Positions 32,202-41,989 of a stretch of 48,207 nucleotides of DNA are shown piece by piece; positions within the stretch are counted from its first letter, which is position 1; every line of letters starts with the position of its first letter. The translations under genes and the position numbers were made by a program. The stretch lies in contig SUWK01000014.1 in NCBI GenBank assembly GCA_015061525.1, positions 1 through 48,207 on the forward strand. The letters are read 5' to 3'. The notes under the pieces are model-generated. The model searched no databases. It was given only the letters and a program-made list of their open reading frames with translations, and had not been told where the DNA came from. Origin of the DNA: Lentisphaerota bacterium (GTDB lineage: Bacteria; Verrucomicrobiota; Lentisphaeria; Victivallales; Victivallaceae).

Positions 32202-35200
32202 TTACTGTTTTTCAACCGCTTCAATGACAGACAGTGTCACATCTCCGATCAAACCATAATCTGCCGGCGGCGTCCAGCGGTCCCCGTAGGAACGCTGAAG
32301 AATATTTCCGAGCGAACCGGCAACTTTCAGAATTATTTCGTTCTCTCCATGCCGCAGAATATCCCCCGGCAATTCAAACTCCCGCGGTCCCCATGCTTTC
32401 GCACCGGCACAGTACCGGTTGACCGTCACGGAAACCGTCCCGCGAACTGCGGAAATACGCAGTACCGCCCGTTTGGGGAGTTGGTTCAGAAAGAATTTCT
32501 GCCGGTACACTCCGGTTCCGGCGAAAAAGGGAAATCCCTGACTGTTCCACGCAAGTTGAGTATTGATTTTTTCCGGCAGAGCCGTCAAACTCCCGCCCTT
32601 TACTCCGAATGAACCGCTCAAAACCACTGTCATCGGATATTTATCCACCATTTTGAACTCATAATAGCCGGTAACTCCCCTGCCAGGTGAAAACCATGCC
32701 GATGTACGGACTTTGACAAAAAAACGGTTTTCCCCGATCCGGCAGTGCGCGGCACACGGATAGATCCGGTTATGCTGATCCCACAATGCCGTATTTCCGG
32801 CACATCTGACAGCTTTGCCATTGACATAAACGCTTACACAATCAGGGTTATCCGCGATCAACGTCAGATCGCCGGGAATATTTTCCAGATGGAAATTTCC
32901 GGCAAGCCAGTAAAATCCGCTCTCTTCCGGCGATAGACCGATCGGAGATTTCCCGCCCCTGACCGGCAGCCATTTATCCGCGTGACTGTTATCTTTTTCC
33001 GGAGTACTGCAATACCACTTTTCAGCTTCGCCGGTATCAAACGGATCAAGCCGCAATACGCAATCCGGCAGAAAATGATTTGCCGGTTCCGGTGAAAAAT
33101 CCCACCGGCTGTCCAACGCGATTTCTGCAGATTTTTCCGGCACATCCGCCGGAACAGGATCGACATCCGCCGGAATATTTATTGCCAAAAGCATGGATTG
33201 ATCTTCTTCAAGAACGATATCCGATTCATTCATTCCGGCATTGCGCCGCTGTGCGAGCCGTTTAACAGTACCGTTTTCCGGAGAAACCTGCATGATTTCC
33301 CCATCAAAAGAGTGTCGTAAAGTCAATTTGCAGCTGCCGGGCAGCTGATTGGCGACCAGCAATATCCGGGAGTTGCCGAGCTTTCTCATTGAAGTAACCA
33401 CCCGGCTGCTGTCATCGCCGTCAAGTGTCCAATTTCCGGTGATGTTCTCTCTGACTTCCCGGAGCAGACGCTCTTCAAATCCGTCGTCAAGCGGAACAAC
33501 GGTAAAACCGCTGCTGCGTACTGCATATTTCTCACCCTTTTCCGGCAGAATGTACTGCACATCTTTGCCGGCGGCGATAACTTTCCCTCCGGCGGCGGCA
33601 AACTCCTGCAGTTTGGCAAACACCTGCTCATCAACGACTGTACTTTGCGGCAGTATCAGCACCCGGATCTGACCGCCGGGTATCTCCAGTGCCCCGTCGC
33701 GTATCACGCTCTCTTTCAACACATACTCCCAAATGTATTCAAAGTCGATATGATTTTTCAACAGCACATTGCCGCTCCGGTTGACTGCTTCGGTCAAATC
33801 TCCGTCACCAGAGATATTTTCCTGAATATCCGCCGGAGTCAAAACCAGCTGGGTGGTATGCGGAAAAAGCACCGCCGTCTGTGCGTCAGGATATCCGAAT
33901 GAAGCAAAAGCCGACAATCGCGCGGAACAGTCATTGAAAAGATGGTAATATTTCCACCACGGTTGAGTGAAATGTTTCCCGGTGATCCGGCTGCGGAAAT
34001 CGCTCACAGTATAACTTAAAGAGTTATCATTGATGAAATTTATTCCGGCAGCTGCCAGATAATCATTTATCAATTTCTGCTCCTGCATATCCCCGTGCCA
34101 TGACCGCACACCGAATGCTTCGCACATCACCCGTCCGGCTCCGGTGTAACGGGCGGTCGAGGACGCCCGTTTTACCGTAAGAATAAGATTCTGTACAGCT
34201 TCCGGTCCGGCCCCGTACCAGGGGGATGCCGGATCGGAAAAATACGGGGTCTGCGCACCGAGCAGATCACACCCCGGAACACTCATGTGACGGACGATCG
34301 CCTGAATATCACCTTGAGAAACCAGCATGTTGCGCTGAAAACACATCTCTTCCGGAGCAGTATGCCCGGTCAGCAGAACGTTTCTTTCACTGCACCATTT
34401 TTCCAGACGGCAAATAAAGTTGGCGGTAAAAAGTTCCGTGACCAGATTCCAGTAATCCCGGCGCACTTCCACGCTGTTTTCCAGATCAAAAAATATCTCC
34501 GGCAGACGCGGTTCCAGAGAATAACCGTACTTTTCCCGGAAACACCGGAACAGATTTTTTGTCCACGGTATTGAGTGCCCGTCACAGCGGTTCGGGCGCG
34601 GTTCATCGCAGAAAAAACCTTTGATGGTCTTTCCGAAATCTCCGGCAAATCTCCGGTAATACTCTCCGTAAATACATCCCATCCATGCTTCAACAGCGTC
34701 TCCATCAAGCAAATCGACAGTTCCGCGCTGCTGACGGTTCCATGCCACCGCCGTGCTGTTCAGAGATACTTCGTCGTAAAAAACTTTGACGATCAATATG
34801 ATACAGCCGTTTTCACTTCTGTCGTTGCGCCAGCGGTATTCCTCATTCAACGTTATCTGCTGAACTTTACCGGAATCACTGCGAAATCCGATATGTACGG
34901 TATCCGAAGCCGGGTCGTGCCGGTAAACCTCCCCGGCACCCAACGGTATCCGGCGACACTGAAGCTGCTGCATCCGACAGTGCGGATAACGCTGCATCGC
35001 CAAGCCGCCGGCACTGCCGCTTGGCCAGCTCAAATCATCGTATATCCATACTTTCATTCCGAGTTTTTCACACTCGCGGAGTGTAAACTCCACATATTCC
35101 CACCAGCTTTCCTGCAGAAAGACCGGATACTCCAATGCGTAACACGGAAAGATGAAAAACTCCCGGATGTGCTGGTCATACATCAGCTTCAGCTGACGGG

Positions 35201-35288
35201 ACATCTCCGGTTTCTGCATATTTCCTGTCCATGACCACCACGGGATCGGATAATATTCAGAAACCGGCTCAACGATACTTTTCAGCAT
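32202..35288 (-). CDS. GH106-like glycoside hydrolase
   Basis: 1028 residues with no signal peptide. The N-terminal PIPWWSWTGNMQKPEMSRQL, then KVWIYDDLSWPSG, resemble the GH106 (alpha-L-rhamnosidase) barrel start. FFCDEPRP (about 225) offers candidate catalytic acids. GGQIRVLILPQSTVV with GGKVIAAGK suggests a glutamine-amidotransferase-like subdomain. The C-terminal third has GH2-type jelly-roll features (CVSVYVNGKAVR; GVYRQKFFLNQLPKRAVL). It is 17 nt after prepilin P3. It may remove rhamnose or a similar sugar, but the exact family is less certain. Confidence 0.72.
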   Translation of the reverse strand: MLKSIVEPVSEYYPIPWWSWTGNMQKPEMSRQLKLMYDQHIREFFIFPCYALEYPVFLQESWWEYVEFTLRECEKLGMKVWIYDDLSWPSGSAGGLAMQRYPHCRMQQLQCRRIPLGAGEVYRHDPASDTVHIGFRSDSGKVQQITLNEEYRWRNDRSENGCIILIVKVFYDEVSLNSTAVAWNRQQRGTVDLLDGDAVEAWMGCIYGEYYRRFAGDFGKTIKGFFCDEPRPNRCDGHSIPWTKNLFRCFREKYGYSLEPRLPEIFFDLENSVEVRRDYWNLVTELFTANFICRLEKWCSERNVLLTGHTAPEEMCFQRNMLVSQGDIQAIVRHMSVPGCDLLGAQTPYFSDPASPWYGAGPEAVQNLILTVKRASSTARYTGAGRVMCEAFGVRSWHGDMQEQKLINDYLAAAGINFINDNSLSYTVSDFRSRITGKHFTQPWWKYYHLFNDCSARLSAFASFGYPDAQTAVLFPHTTQLVLTPADIQENISGDGDLTEAVNRSGNVLLKNHIDFEYIWEYVLKESVIRDGALEIPGGQIRVLILPQSTVVDEQVFAKLQEFAAAGGKVIAAGKDVQYILPEKGEKYAVRSSGFTVVPLDDGFEERLLREVRENITGNWTLDGDDSSRVVTSMRKLGNSRILLVANQLPGSCKLTLRHSFDGEIMQVSPENGTVKRLAQRRNAGMNESDIVLEEDQSMLLAINIPADVDPVPADVPEKSAEIALDSRWDFSPEPANHFLPDCVLRLDPFDTGEAEKWYCSTPEKDNSHADKWLPVRGGKSPIGLSPEESGFYWLAGNFHLENIPGDLTLIADNPDCVSVYVNGKAVRCAGNTALWDQHNRIYPCAAHCRIGENRFFVKVRTSAWFSPGRGVTGYYEFKMVDKYPMTVVLSGSFGVKGGSLTALPEKINTQLAWNSQGFPFFAGTGVYRQKFFLNQLPKRAVLRISAVRGTVSVTVNRYCAGAKAWGPREFELPGDILRHGENEIILKVAGSLGNILQRSYGDRWTPPADYGLIGDVTLSVIEAVEKQ

Positions 35289-35305
35289 AGAACTGTTGCT
35301 CGCAT

Positions 35306-36265
35306 TTACTTCCCGTCAAAGTGATTATACGGCAGATATTGCGCGCTGGTCGATGCCCCGTAGGTAAAAGGCGGATACAGATACGGATTGTCAGCAGTGG
35401 TATAACCTGAACCGGAAGAAGCACTCACCGTGACTCCCTGCGCTGCCACATGCCCGTCTGCCCAGGCGAGATTGACCGCTTTGTTGTGACGGGCATCGAG
35501 ATATCCGTACTGATTGCTGGTATCAAACACCGGGTACAGCATAAAGTATCCGGTTCCCATATTGCCGCCGCGGTAAGTATCGGCAAGCATGATCGTCGCA
35601 GACGGCTGTGCCACTTCGCTCTCTTTGAGCGGCTTGCCGAGGTTGAGGAAGTTGTAGCCGTAATGCGCCTTGTATTCGTCACCGGCATTGACAATTTCCT
35701 CCGTCGCAAATGACGGGCAATGCAGCAGCGCACGATCGCTCATATAACCGTTGATTATCAATTCACGATAGAAGTTCAAACTCTGGTGATTACTGGCTCC
35801 CTGACGGAAATACGGGATGAACCAGCCGTCAAAATCATTGCGGTAACCGGTCATTGTAAGTCCCAGCTGTTTCAGATTGTTGATACAGCTGGCAGCCCTG
35901 CCGCGCTCGCGGGCAGAGTTGAGTGCCGGGAGCAGGATCGCCGCTAAAATAGCGATGATCGCAATGACCACCAATAGTTCGATCAGCGTGAACGCTGATC
36001 GAGTGAAGCACGGCTCCGCCGTGTGAAGCGCAGCGTTGCTGCATGAAGCGTTTGCCTGCGGCAAACATGAAGCACTTGCTTTGCAAGTATGATGCGGCGT
36101 ATTTTTGAGAGCGGCACTCTCCGTATGTTTCCGTACACATCCGTACTGATCCGTACAAATAAAGCCTCTGAAAAAATGACGGCAGTGTTGTGCGATGACC
36201 ACGAGCAGTTCGATAAGAGTAAAACTCCTGCGGTTTTCTCCACCATTTTGTAAAGATTTCTTCAT
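35306..36265 (-). CDS. Prepilin-type H-X9-DG protein P3, interrupted by an in-frame hairpin element
   Basis: 319 residues. FTLIELLVV occurs at Phe15 and again at Phe92. The 77 codons between are the same element as in P1 ([17 protein letters not shown] with a few changes). The second copy continues into [21 protein letters not shown], and the C-terminus has [15 protein letters not shown] (H-X9-DG). The 5' sequences before the first motif are unrelated in P1 and P3, so the inserts arose separately or were exchanged between genes. It lies between the 1384-residue GH42-like gene and the GH106-like gene in one operon. The protein may be a pseudopilin whose processing site is duplicated. Confidence 0.87.
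   Translation of the reverse strand: MKKSLQNGGENRRSFTLIELLVVIAQHCRHFFRGFICTDQYGCVRKHTESAALKNTPHHTCKASASCLPQANASCSNAALHTAEPCFTRSAFTLIELLVVIAIIAILAAILLPALNSARERGRAASCINNLKQLGLTMTGYRNDFDGWFIPYFRQGASNHQSLNFYRELIINGYMSDRALLHCPSFATEEIVNAGDEYKAHYGYNFLNLGKPLKESEVAQPSATIMLADTYRGGNMGTGYFMLYPVFDTSNQYGYLDARHNKAVNLAWADGHVAAQGVTVSASSGSGYTTADNPYLYPPFTYGASTSAQYLPYNHFDGK
35980..36190. repeat. Hairpin element inside prepilin P3
   Basis: Hairpins on the plus strand are CGATCAGCG-TGAA-CGCTGATCG (35980-36001), CACGGC-TCC-GCCGTG (36009-36023), GCAGC-GTT-GCTGC (36030-36042), GTTTGCC-TGC-GGCAAAC (36050-36066) and ACTTGC-TTT-GCAAGT (36074-36088). Spacers are TGAAG. TCCGTA repeats are at 36120, 36130, 36140 and 36150. 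The P1 copy differs in only a handful of bases. One difference swaps an A-T for a G-C pair in the second hairpin. Confidence 0.92.
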
Positions 36266-36299
36266 TCTGTTTTTTCCTTTTTGTTTTTTGTTAAAGAAA

Positions 36300-39200
36300 T
36301 CAATAACTCAACTTCAATACCACCGTCTCATCATCATCTGCTTCGACGGTGATAACATCACTGTTTTCTGCAACAACTTTTTCCCGGAACACATCATATA
36401 CCTGCGCAGCTTTTTCCGGAAGTCTGACTGTCTTTCTGCCGCCGTTGCGGGAGTGGACCGCCAGATAATTGCCGTCGGTATAAACGTAATCAAAGTTGTT
36501 GTTGACAAAAATATGCACTCCGGCAGCCATGAAAATATTCCGCAGGAATTCCGGCGGCAGACGGTGAAGCGCACAGTAGACCGCCGTGTGTCCGGCATTT
36601 TTTTTCACCGCCAGTGCCGCAGAGCCGTCGGGGAACTTACCGAGGACGACCGCCTGCGGATCATCCACACTGAAAACCGGGATATCCGGGTGACAGTTGT
36701 TCATCTCGCGCTGTCCGAAGATCGTGTTCCTGATACCTTTGAGGAAAGGATGTTTGCTGACACCGACATGGATCTGACGGGGCATCTTGTCATTTTTCAG
36801 TTGTTTGACTTTGAAGCCGGTGACCTGTTCGATGGATTTTCCGCTCAAGGTACTGTTTTTATCCAGAAAACCGCTGCCCCAGAACCAGATGATGGTACTG
36901 TTGTTCTTTTTCAGTTTATTTTCGATCGCTTTGCGGATATCGGCGGGAATATGATATGCCTCATAGACGATATACACTTTGTACTGTCCGGCAGGGAATT
37001 TTTCCGACAGGATATCTTCCAGATAATATTCATCATATCCGGTCCCCAGTCTGCCCATGACGGATGAACGGAACCGGCGCAATTCCGCCAGATATTTGAA
37101 AAATGTCCACCTTTCCCCGGCTCCGTCAAAATTACCGAGATAAAGATTTGATCCGGCACAGAAAAGGAAGCAGACCTGATTTTTCCATCTGGCTCCGCGT
37201 TTGATGGTATCAAAGTTGATAGCGGCAAGTTTTCCCATGGTATCCAGCAGACCGGAGTTATTGAACCAGCCGGGGTAAAATTCATAGTAATGATTGGTGG
37301 AACCTGCCATATAAAGCTGTATGGCGTTCTTTTTGAAATACTCCTCTGTCCCTTTGAGGGTGTGCGGAGTGAGGAAAAGCCGCATATCTCCGGTAAGATA
37401 GGTGCGCAGATCCAGCTCTTCACGGCAAAGTTTGTTCCGCATGGAAAGGGAGTTGGTCAAACTGCCGTGCACCGTGGGAACTCCCAGTTGGCGCGTATAG
37501 TAATCAACCGGATTGGCGAAAATATCCAGTGATTCCAGACCATATACCTCCGGCCCCATGCCGGTCACGGTCTTTTGCGTACCGAAAGAATAGGTCAGAC
37601 TGGCACTTTCCGGTTTGTAAGTCCACACCAGAGCCCGGTTGCCGGAGGATTCCTTGACGGCACGGGTAACATCCCTTAAAATATTGAACGTACAGCGGTA
37701 ATAGGTTTCATTGTAGTCCGCGACCTGCCGGTTTACGAAAAATTTTGTCCGCATATCATAATCCGGGATTTTTGCGGTGTCAAAGGTGACGGAGGGATTT
37801 CCCCACGCTTTCTGCAGCTGTTTCACGTCATTATTATATTTGACCTGCAAATCTTTACGGAATGCTTCCAGCATGACCGGACTGTAATCCCCCATGCCGT
37901 CACGGCGCATGTAGCCGCCTTCAAGTTCCCAGCTCAGCCACTGTCCGTCAAAGGCGGCAGTCAGACCGTAACCGATGATCCTTTGGGCGAAGGGGGTGTT
38001 TTCCAGATGGGATATCACTTTCCGGGTATATTCGATCATCATCTGACGGTACACCGGTGATGCCGCTGACGGAGCAAAAAATCCGTTCGGAGTCCGTTTC
38101 AGAGTTTTCAAATCTTTATAAGCTATACAATATCTGCCATTGGTAACGTACAGTTTGTTGCCGTGGGAGGTCGTTACCACATGATCCTGCATATCTTCAC
38201 CCCATCCGATGGGCATCCCAACCGGAATGGTAATGAAAAAATAACTCTCCGGATCATCTTTCAACAGCTGCATGGCATCGTAGATGAGTTTATCAGTGCC
38301 GGAAAAGTCAAATTTTCCCTCCGGAGTCCTGATCCGGTCTCCGTGAGGAGTTGCCGCTCCATAGGAGTCAATGGCGAACTGGTGGATTTTTATATTGTTG
38401 CGATTGAGTTTCGGGATATCGGTAAAATCCGGGAAATAAAGCAGATAATTCACCGGAGAGATGGGTTTGCCATTGACCGCGATGGTCTTCTTGCCTTTTA
38501 TGTCAACGATTTTGGCAACCGGTTTGCTGACCGGCATGGCAAAACCGGCACAATGCACTTTGCCGAGGTCGATCTTCTGCAGCAGTATATCTGTGCCGTT
38601 GGAAGTGAACTTGTATTCATCCAGGCACAATGTCAGATCAAATTCCCCTTCCGGCAGATACATGGTGGAGGCATTGACGGTCAATTTGCCGTTTTCGACT
38701 TTTATGACCGATCCCGGCAGATTGCAGTCGAAACGCATTTCCCCGCGGGTGAACAGCAGTTTGCCGACGGTATCGTTGGCTTCAAACGGTTTGATATCAT
38801 GTTTTTCGGTAAATTTGCCGGTCAGCTCCACAGTAAAAGGACGGTCATTGAAAAACTTCCGTTCAAATTTGATATCATCCAGGGCAAAAGTATGACGCGG
38901 ACCGATATAATTTTTACCGTTGCGGAAGTCACTTTCCGAGGAGTCGCCGATTTCGACCGCATTACGCCATGAGGAGTCATCAAACTCTGCGGTATTCCAG
39001 TTTTCCGGAACCGTATCAAAAACTTTCACCGTCTTATCCGAACAGATGAAACCGCTTTTCCCGTTGATATCGCTCCAGTAAAAGTTGAATGCGACTTTGG
39101 CTCCGCCGGTGGTGTTGACCCCCTGAATGGCGATCACGTTCTTTCCCGGCTTCAATGAATCGGCGATGTCGTAAGTAACCGGCGTGAAGTATGATGCTCC

Positions 39201-40454
39201 GCCGTAGAACTTTCCGTTGACGTTGAGGTTCACGCGGTTGTGACCGAACATCCTGATCCTTGCCTCTTTCACCGGGGCATCCAGTTGGAATGTCCGCCGG
39301 AAATAACGGGTCTTTCCCTCTGCGAGATTACCATTGGGCAGAACATCCCATATTTTATATCCCTGCCACCGGCTGTTATAAATACCGGCATCTGCATTGA
39401 TATTATAATCAGATTTTACGGTTGCCCTGGCGATCTCCAGAAAACCGTCAATATTCTCCCCGCCGAAACACAATTCCACGATACCGCACGCTTCCGGAAG
39501 CTGAAAAGGGATCTCCAGATGTTTTTTGTCAACGGCGATATCCCGGGTGATTTCCGACAGCAGCTGTCCGGATGAACGCCGGAACCGGATCTTTGTCAGA
39601 AGTTTGCCGCCGTCAGCTTTTGCTGAGTAATCCAGAAGCAGCTTATATTCCGACAGCGGCAGCAGTTCAGTAATGCCGACGGTGACAGAACCGCTGCTTT
39701 TTCCGGTGTAAGTCAATTTAAGTTTATTCCCGGAGACAACGGAGTGGGAAAAACCTTTTTCACTGCCGGAAAATGAGATGTTTTTGCTCCGTCTCACCAC
39801 CATTTTGTCCACATTGGCAAAATCCGCACGGAAAACAGTGCGGTCAGCGGCGGCGGTATTTTCCCGGATTCTGATATCATCTATATTCAGACGGAATTTT
39901 CCGCATGACCCTTCCAGATGGAATTTGACTTTGGCAACATTTTTCGGCGGACGGAACTTGATATAGACCTCCTGCCAGTTCTGCGTGGGAATGTCAAAAA
40001 TATTGACCGCATCTTTCATGTTTCTGTCCACCCGCTGCATCGCAGGAGACCGGAAAAACTGCCATGCGATATTGTTGCCTTTACTGTCTGTACCGATAAG
40101 GTACGGATGGATATAACCTTTGTCAATGCTTTCAAGTTTGTACCGGAATGTCAGAATGTACTCTTTATCTGAAGATACGCCGGTAAGTTTGTCCGCGTGC
40201 TGTTCCACCACGATGCTGCTGTTGAAATCATTCTTTTCCACGCGCAGAGAGCTTTTGCCGGAGAAAAAGTTGACTTTATCCATTTCAGCAGAGCAATACG
40301 GCGAACTTTTATAGACTTTCCAACCGTCGCAGAAACCATCTTTGCCGGAAATTTCGAAATCTCCGTTGTAAAGATGTTTCGTTTCCGTTCCGGAAACTGC
40401 GGCAGTGATGGCAATCAGCATCATTGCGGCAATATAAAACTTCGGTCGCAGCAT
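36300..40454 (-). CDS. Large secreted GH42-like protein with carbohydrate-binding domains
   Basis: 1384 residues, signal peptide [22 protein letters not shown]. The N-terminal jelly roll ([21 protein letters not shown]) is CBM4/9-like. The middle (about 360-520) resembles a GH2 sugar-binding domain ([19 protein letters not shown]). A GH42-like barrel covers about 640-1080 ([23 protein letters not shown]). A trimerization/amidotransferase-like domain follows ([13 protein letters not shown]). The ATG at 40454 is preferred because AAGGAAA lies 10 nt upstream; an in-frame ATG at 40475 contains that site. It leads the operon with P3, GH106-like and FAD genes. It probably attacks beta-galactoside-type glycans, but the catalytic acids are not certain. 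Confidence 0.75.
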   Translation of the reverse strand: MLRPKFYIAAMMLIAITAAVSGTETKHLYNGDFEISGKDGFCDGWKVYKSSPYCSAEMDKVNFFSGKSSLRVEKNDFNSSIVVEQHADKLTGVSSDKEYILTFRYKLESIDKGYIHPYLIGTDSKGNNIAWQFFRSPAMQRVDRNMKDAVNIFDIPTQNWQEVYIKFRPPKNVAKVKFHLEGSCGKFRLNIDDIRIRENTAAADRTVFRADFANVDKMVVRRSKNISFSGSEKGFSHSVVSGNKLKLTYTGKSSGSVTVGITELLPLSEYKLLLDYSAKADGGKLLTKIRFRRSSGQLLSEITRDIAVDKKHLEIPFQLPEACGIVELCFGGENIDGFLEIARATVKSDYNINADAGIYNSRWQGYKIWDVLPNGNLAEGKTRYFRRTFQLDAPVKEARIRMFGHNRVNLNVNGKFYGGASYFTPVTYDIADSLKPGKNVIAIQGVNTTGGAKVAFNFYWSDINGKSGFICSDKTVKVFDTVPENWNTAEFDDSSWRNAVEIGDSSESDFRNGKNYIGPRHTFALDDIKFERKFFNDRPFTVELTGKFTEKHDIKPFEANDTVGKLLFTRGEMRFDCNLPGSVIKVENGKLTVNASTMYLPEGEFDLTLCLDEYKFTSNGTDILLQKIDLGKVHCAGFAMPVSKPVAKIVDIKGKKTIAVNGKPISPVNYLLYFPDFTDIPKLNRNNIKIHQFAIDSYGAATPHGDRIRTPEGKFDFSGTDKLIYDAMQLLKDDPESYFFITIPVGMPIGWGEDMQDHVVTTSHGNKLYVTNGRYCIAYKDLKTLKRTPNGFFAPSAASPVYRQMMIEYTRKVISHLENTPFAQRIIGYGLTAAFDGQWLSWELEGGYMRRDGMGDYSPVMLEAFRKDLQVKYNNDVKQLQKAWGNPSVTFDTAKIPDYDMRTKFFVNRQVADYNETYYRCTFNILRDVTRAVKESSGNRALVWTYKPESASLTYSFGTQKTVTGMGPEVYGLESLDIFANPVDYYTRQLGVPTVHGSLTNSLSMRNKLCREELDLRTYLTGDMRLFLTPHTLKGTEEYFKKNAIQLYMAGSTNHYYEFYPGWFNNSGLLDTMGKLAAINFDTIKRGARWKNQVCFLFCAGSNLYLGNFDGAGERWTFFKYLAELRRFRSSVMGRLGTGYDEYYLEDILSEKFPAGQYKVYIVYEAYHIPADIRKAIENKLKKNNSTIIWFWGSGFLDKNSTLSGKSIEQVTGFKVKQLKNDKMPRQIHVGVSKHPFLKGIRNTIFGQREMNNCHPDIPVFSVDDPQAVVLGKFPDGSAALAVKKNAGHTAVYCALHRLPPEFLRNIFMAAGVHIFVNNNFDYVYTDGNYLAVHSRNGGRKTVRLPEKAAQVYDVFREKVVAENSDVITVEADDDETVVLKLSY

Positions 40455-40529
40455 ACAGTAAATTTTCCTTTCCATGATTTAAGAGTTCTTATTTTACCGT
40501 CATCGTTTCATTTTGCCGGAGGCACTTCA

Positions 40530-40557
40530 AAGATTTTCAAAACTGCTTGAAAATCTT
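40530..40557. repeat. 11-bp inverted repeat upstream of the 40454 operon
   Basis: AAGATTTTCAA and TTGAAAATCTT with a 6-nt loop, perfect arms. It lies 75-105 bp before the start codon in the 214-bp gap after the GntR gene. It may be an operator, or a terminator for neither strand in particular, since no T run follows. Confidence 0.5.
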
Positions 40558-40668
40558 CTTGAATATCTGCACACAGAACATCATCAAACTGCCGGCACCG
40601 TCATTGCCAATGAGCTTTGCCATCATCGTTGATGATTTTCATATTTTTTACAAATCCGGGGATATGAT

Positions 40669-41811
40669 CTATTTTTCCGCCGGATGGAACACTGTCGGGA
40701 TAAGAGTATCCATCTGATTCACCGGCACCGAGTTGCGGCAGCCGGCGGTTATCATATTCACGGCAGCACAACCGCTTTCAAAATAGGGATGACGGATCTC
40801 CGAAAAACATTTATTCTCATAGACTTTACCGTAACAGATGATCTCCAGATCATCCGGCACACGGATCTTAAGCGAACTGGCGGCAAGATGCACCGCTTCA
40901 CCGGTCCGCCAGTCAGAGCAGAAAACTGCCTGCGGCCGGACACTCTGACGCAATACTTTATGAAAATGTTCCATGATAAGGTCGTTATCCGGGGTGATGA
41001 TGCTCCATTCCGGCGGATTTGCCTGCGCCAGTTCTTTCATTATCTCAAACCGTGTCATCGTCTGCAGCTGGAAATTTTTACGCACCGGTATACCGTTTGC
41101 TGCCACAGCAAAGCTGGTGAATTTGCGCTTCTGCAGATAATCCAGAGCCTGCGAAAAACCCGATTGCAAATCCACTTGCACCAGACCGAGATGCTCCCGG
41201 AAACGATTATAACCGGAAATAAATATCTGCGGTATATCAGTATGCGACAACAGCAGTTCAAAGGCATTATCGTGGCAGTGACCGCTGCTTTCACCCAGAT
41301 ATATCAGACCGTCAAGACGACCGACCATCTGTTCCACCCATCCGGAAAGCCGCTGAAGCTCATCATCGTGTTCCGGCAGCGGTACGATCATACCGGCAAT
41401 ACCGGAATCAGCCGCAGTATCCATGATACCGGCAACGACTTCCAGTGCCGGTCGATGGCAGAATTGCAGCAGTTCCTCCATCCTGTCCGGCAGCACGATC
41501 CCGATCGTCATCAGCTGACGCCGGCTCAGACTTTCAGCAAATTCCGGAGAAACGGTAAAGGTCCTGCCGCCGGGTGTACGCATGATAACACGCTCACTTT
41601 CCAGTGTCGCATAGGCTTTGCGAACCGTATCGCGGTTTAATTGCAATGCTGTAGCCAGAGTCAATATCGGCGGCAGAATGATCCCGGCTCCGGCATTGCG
41701 CTGACGCAATTCACGCATGATGGAATCACTCAACTGCGTGTGCAGCGGCATCGGTGAATTTTCATCAATGTGCGGATGCAAATCAAAAATATCTTTACGG
41801 AATCCGGTCAT
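40669..41811 (-). CDS. GntR-type HTH fused to LacI-like sensor (transcriptional regulator)
   Basis: 380 residues. The N-terminal winged helix is GntR-like (PLHTQLSDSIMRELRQR, then ALQLNRDTVRKAYATLESERVI). The remainder is a LacI/GalR periplasmic-binding-like sensor (TIGIVLPDRMEELLQ, then GRLDGLIYLGES, then PDDLEIICYG), as in AraR-type regulators. The ATG at 41811 has GGAGG 5 nt upstream; longer frames lack such a site. It is divergent from the GH110-GH1 cluster and probably represses both itself and the cluster. Confidence 0.92.
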   Translation of the reverse strand: MTGFRKDIFDLHPHIDENSPMPLHTQLSDSIMRELRQRNAGAGIILPPILTLATALQLNRDTVRKAYATLESERVIMRTPGGRTFTVSPEFAESLSRRQLMTIGIVLPDRMEELLQFCHRPALEVVAGIMDTAADSGIAGMIVPLPEHDDELQRLSGWVEQMVGRLDGLIYLGESSGHCHDNAFELLLSHTDIPQIFISGYNRFREHLGLVQVDLQSGFSQALDYLQKRKFTSFAVAANGIPVRKNFQLQTMTRFEIMKELAQANPPEWSIITPDNDLIMEHFHKVLRQSVRPQAVFCSDWRTGEAVHLAASSLKIRVPDDLEIICYGKVYENKCFSEIRHPYFESGCAAVNMITAGCRNSVPVNQMDTLIPTVFHPAEK

Positions 41812-41830
41812 TAAAGCCTCCATTGCCCGG

Positions 41831-41873
41831 TTATTGTACGGCATAATATACAATAACAAAATAATGTTGTCAA
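41831..41873 (-). promoter_or_regulatory. GntR-gene promoter overlapped by a palindromic operator
   Basis: On the minus strand TTGACA (41868-41873) and TATATT (41845-41850) are 17 nt apart. The perfect inverted repeat TTATTGTA-10 nt-TACAATAA (41831-41856) covers the -10. This is a likely autorepression operator. Confidence 0.7.
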
Positions 41874-41928
41874 GAGCCGGGCGGTCAAATTTCTGCATTT
41901 TTTTGTAAAATATTTTGTCAATAACAAG

Positions 41929-41957
41929 TTGACTTTATCCCGACAGTTCTGTATATT
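41929..41957 (+). promoter_or_regulatory. Promoter of the 41990-47931 cluster
   Basis: TTGACT (41929-41934) and TATATT (41952-41957) with a 17-nt spacer. A half-site CAATAACA, shared with the GntR operator, lies just before the -35 (41920-41927). Confidence 0.65.
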
Positions 41958-41989
41958 AAACGGAAACATATTCAAAAAAAGGACAAAAG

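Noticed and set aside
35980-36190. Integron attC sites
   Set aside because: No GTTRRRY/RYYYAAC core sites, no integrase, and the elements lie inside reading frames rather than between cassettes.
40530-40557. Rho-independent terminator of the GntR gene
   Set aside because: The stem is good but is not followed by a T run on the strand in question and lies over 100 bp past the stop.
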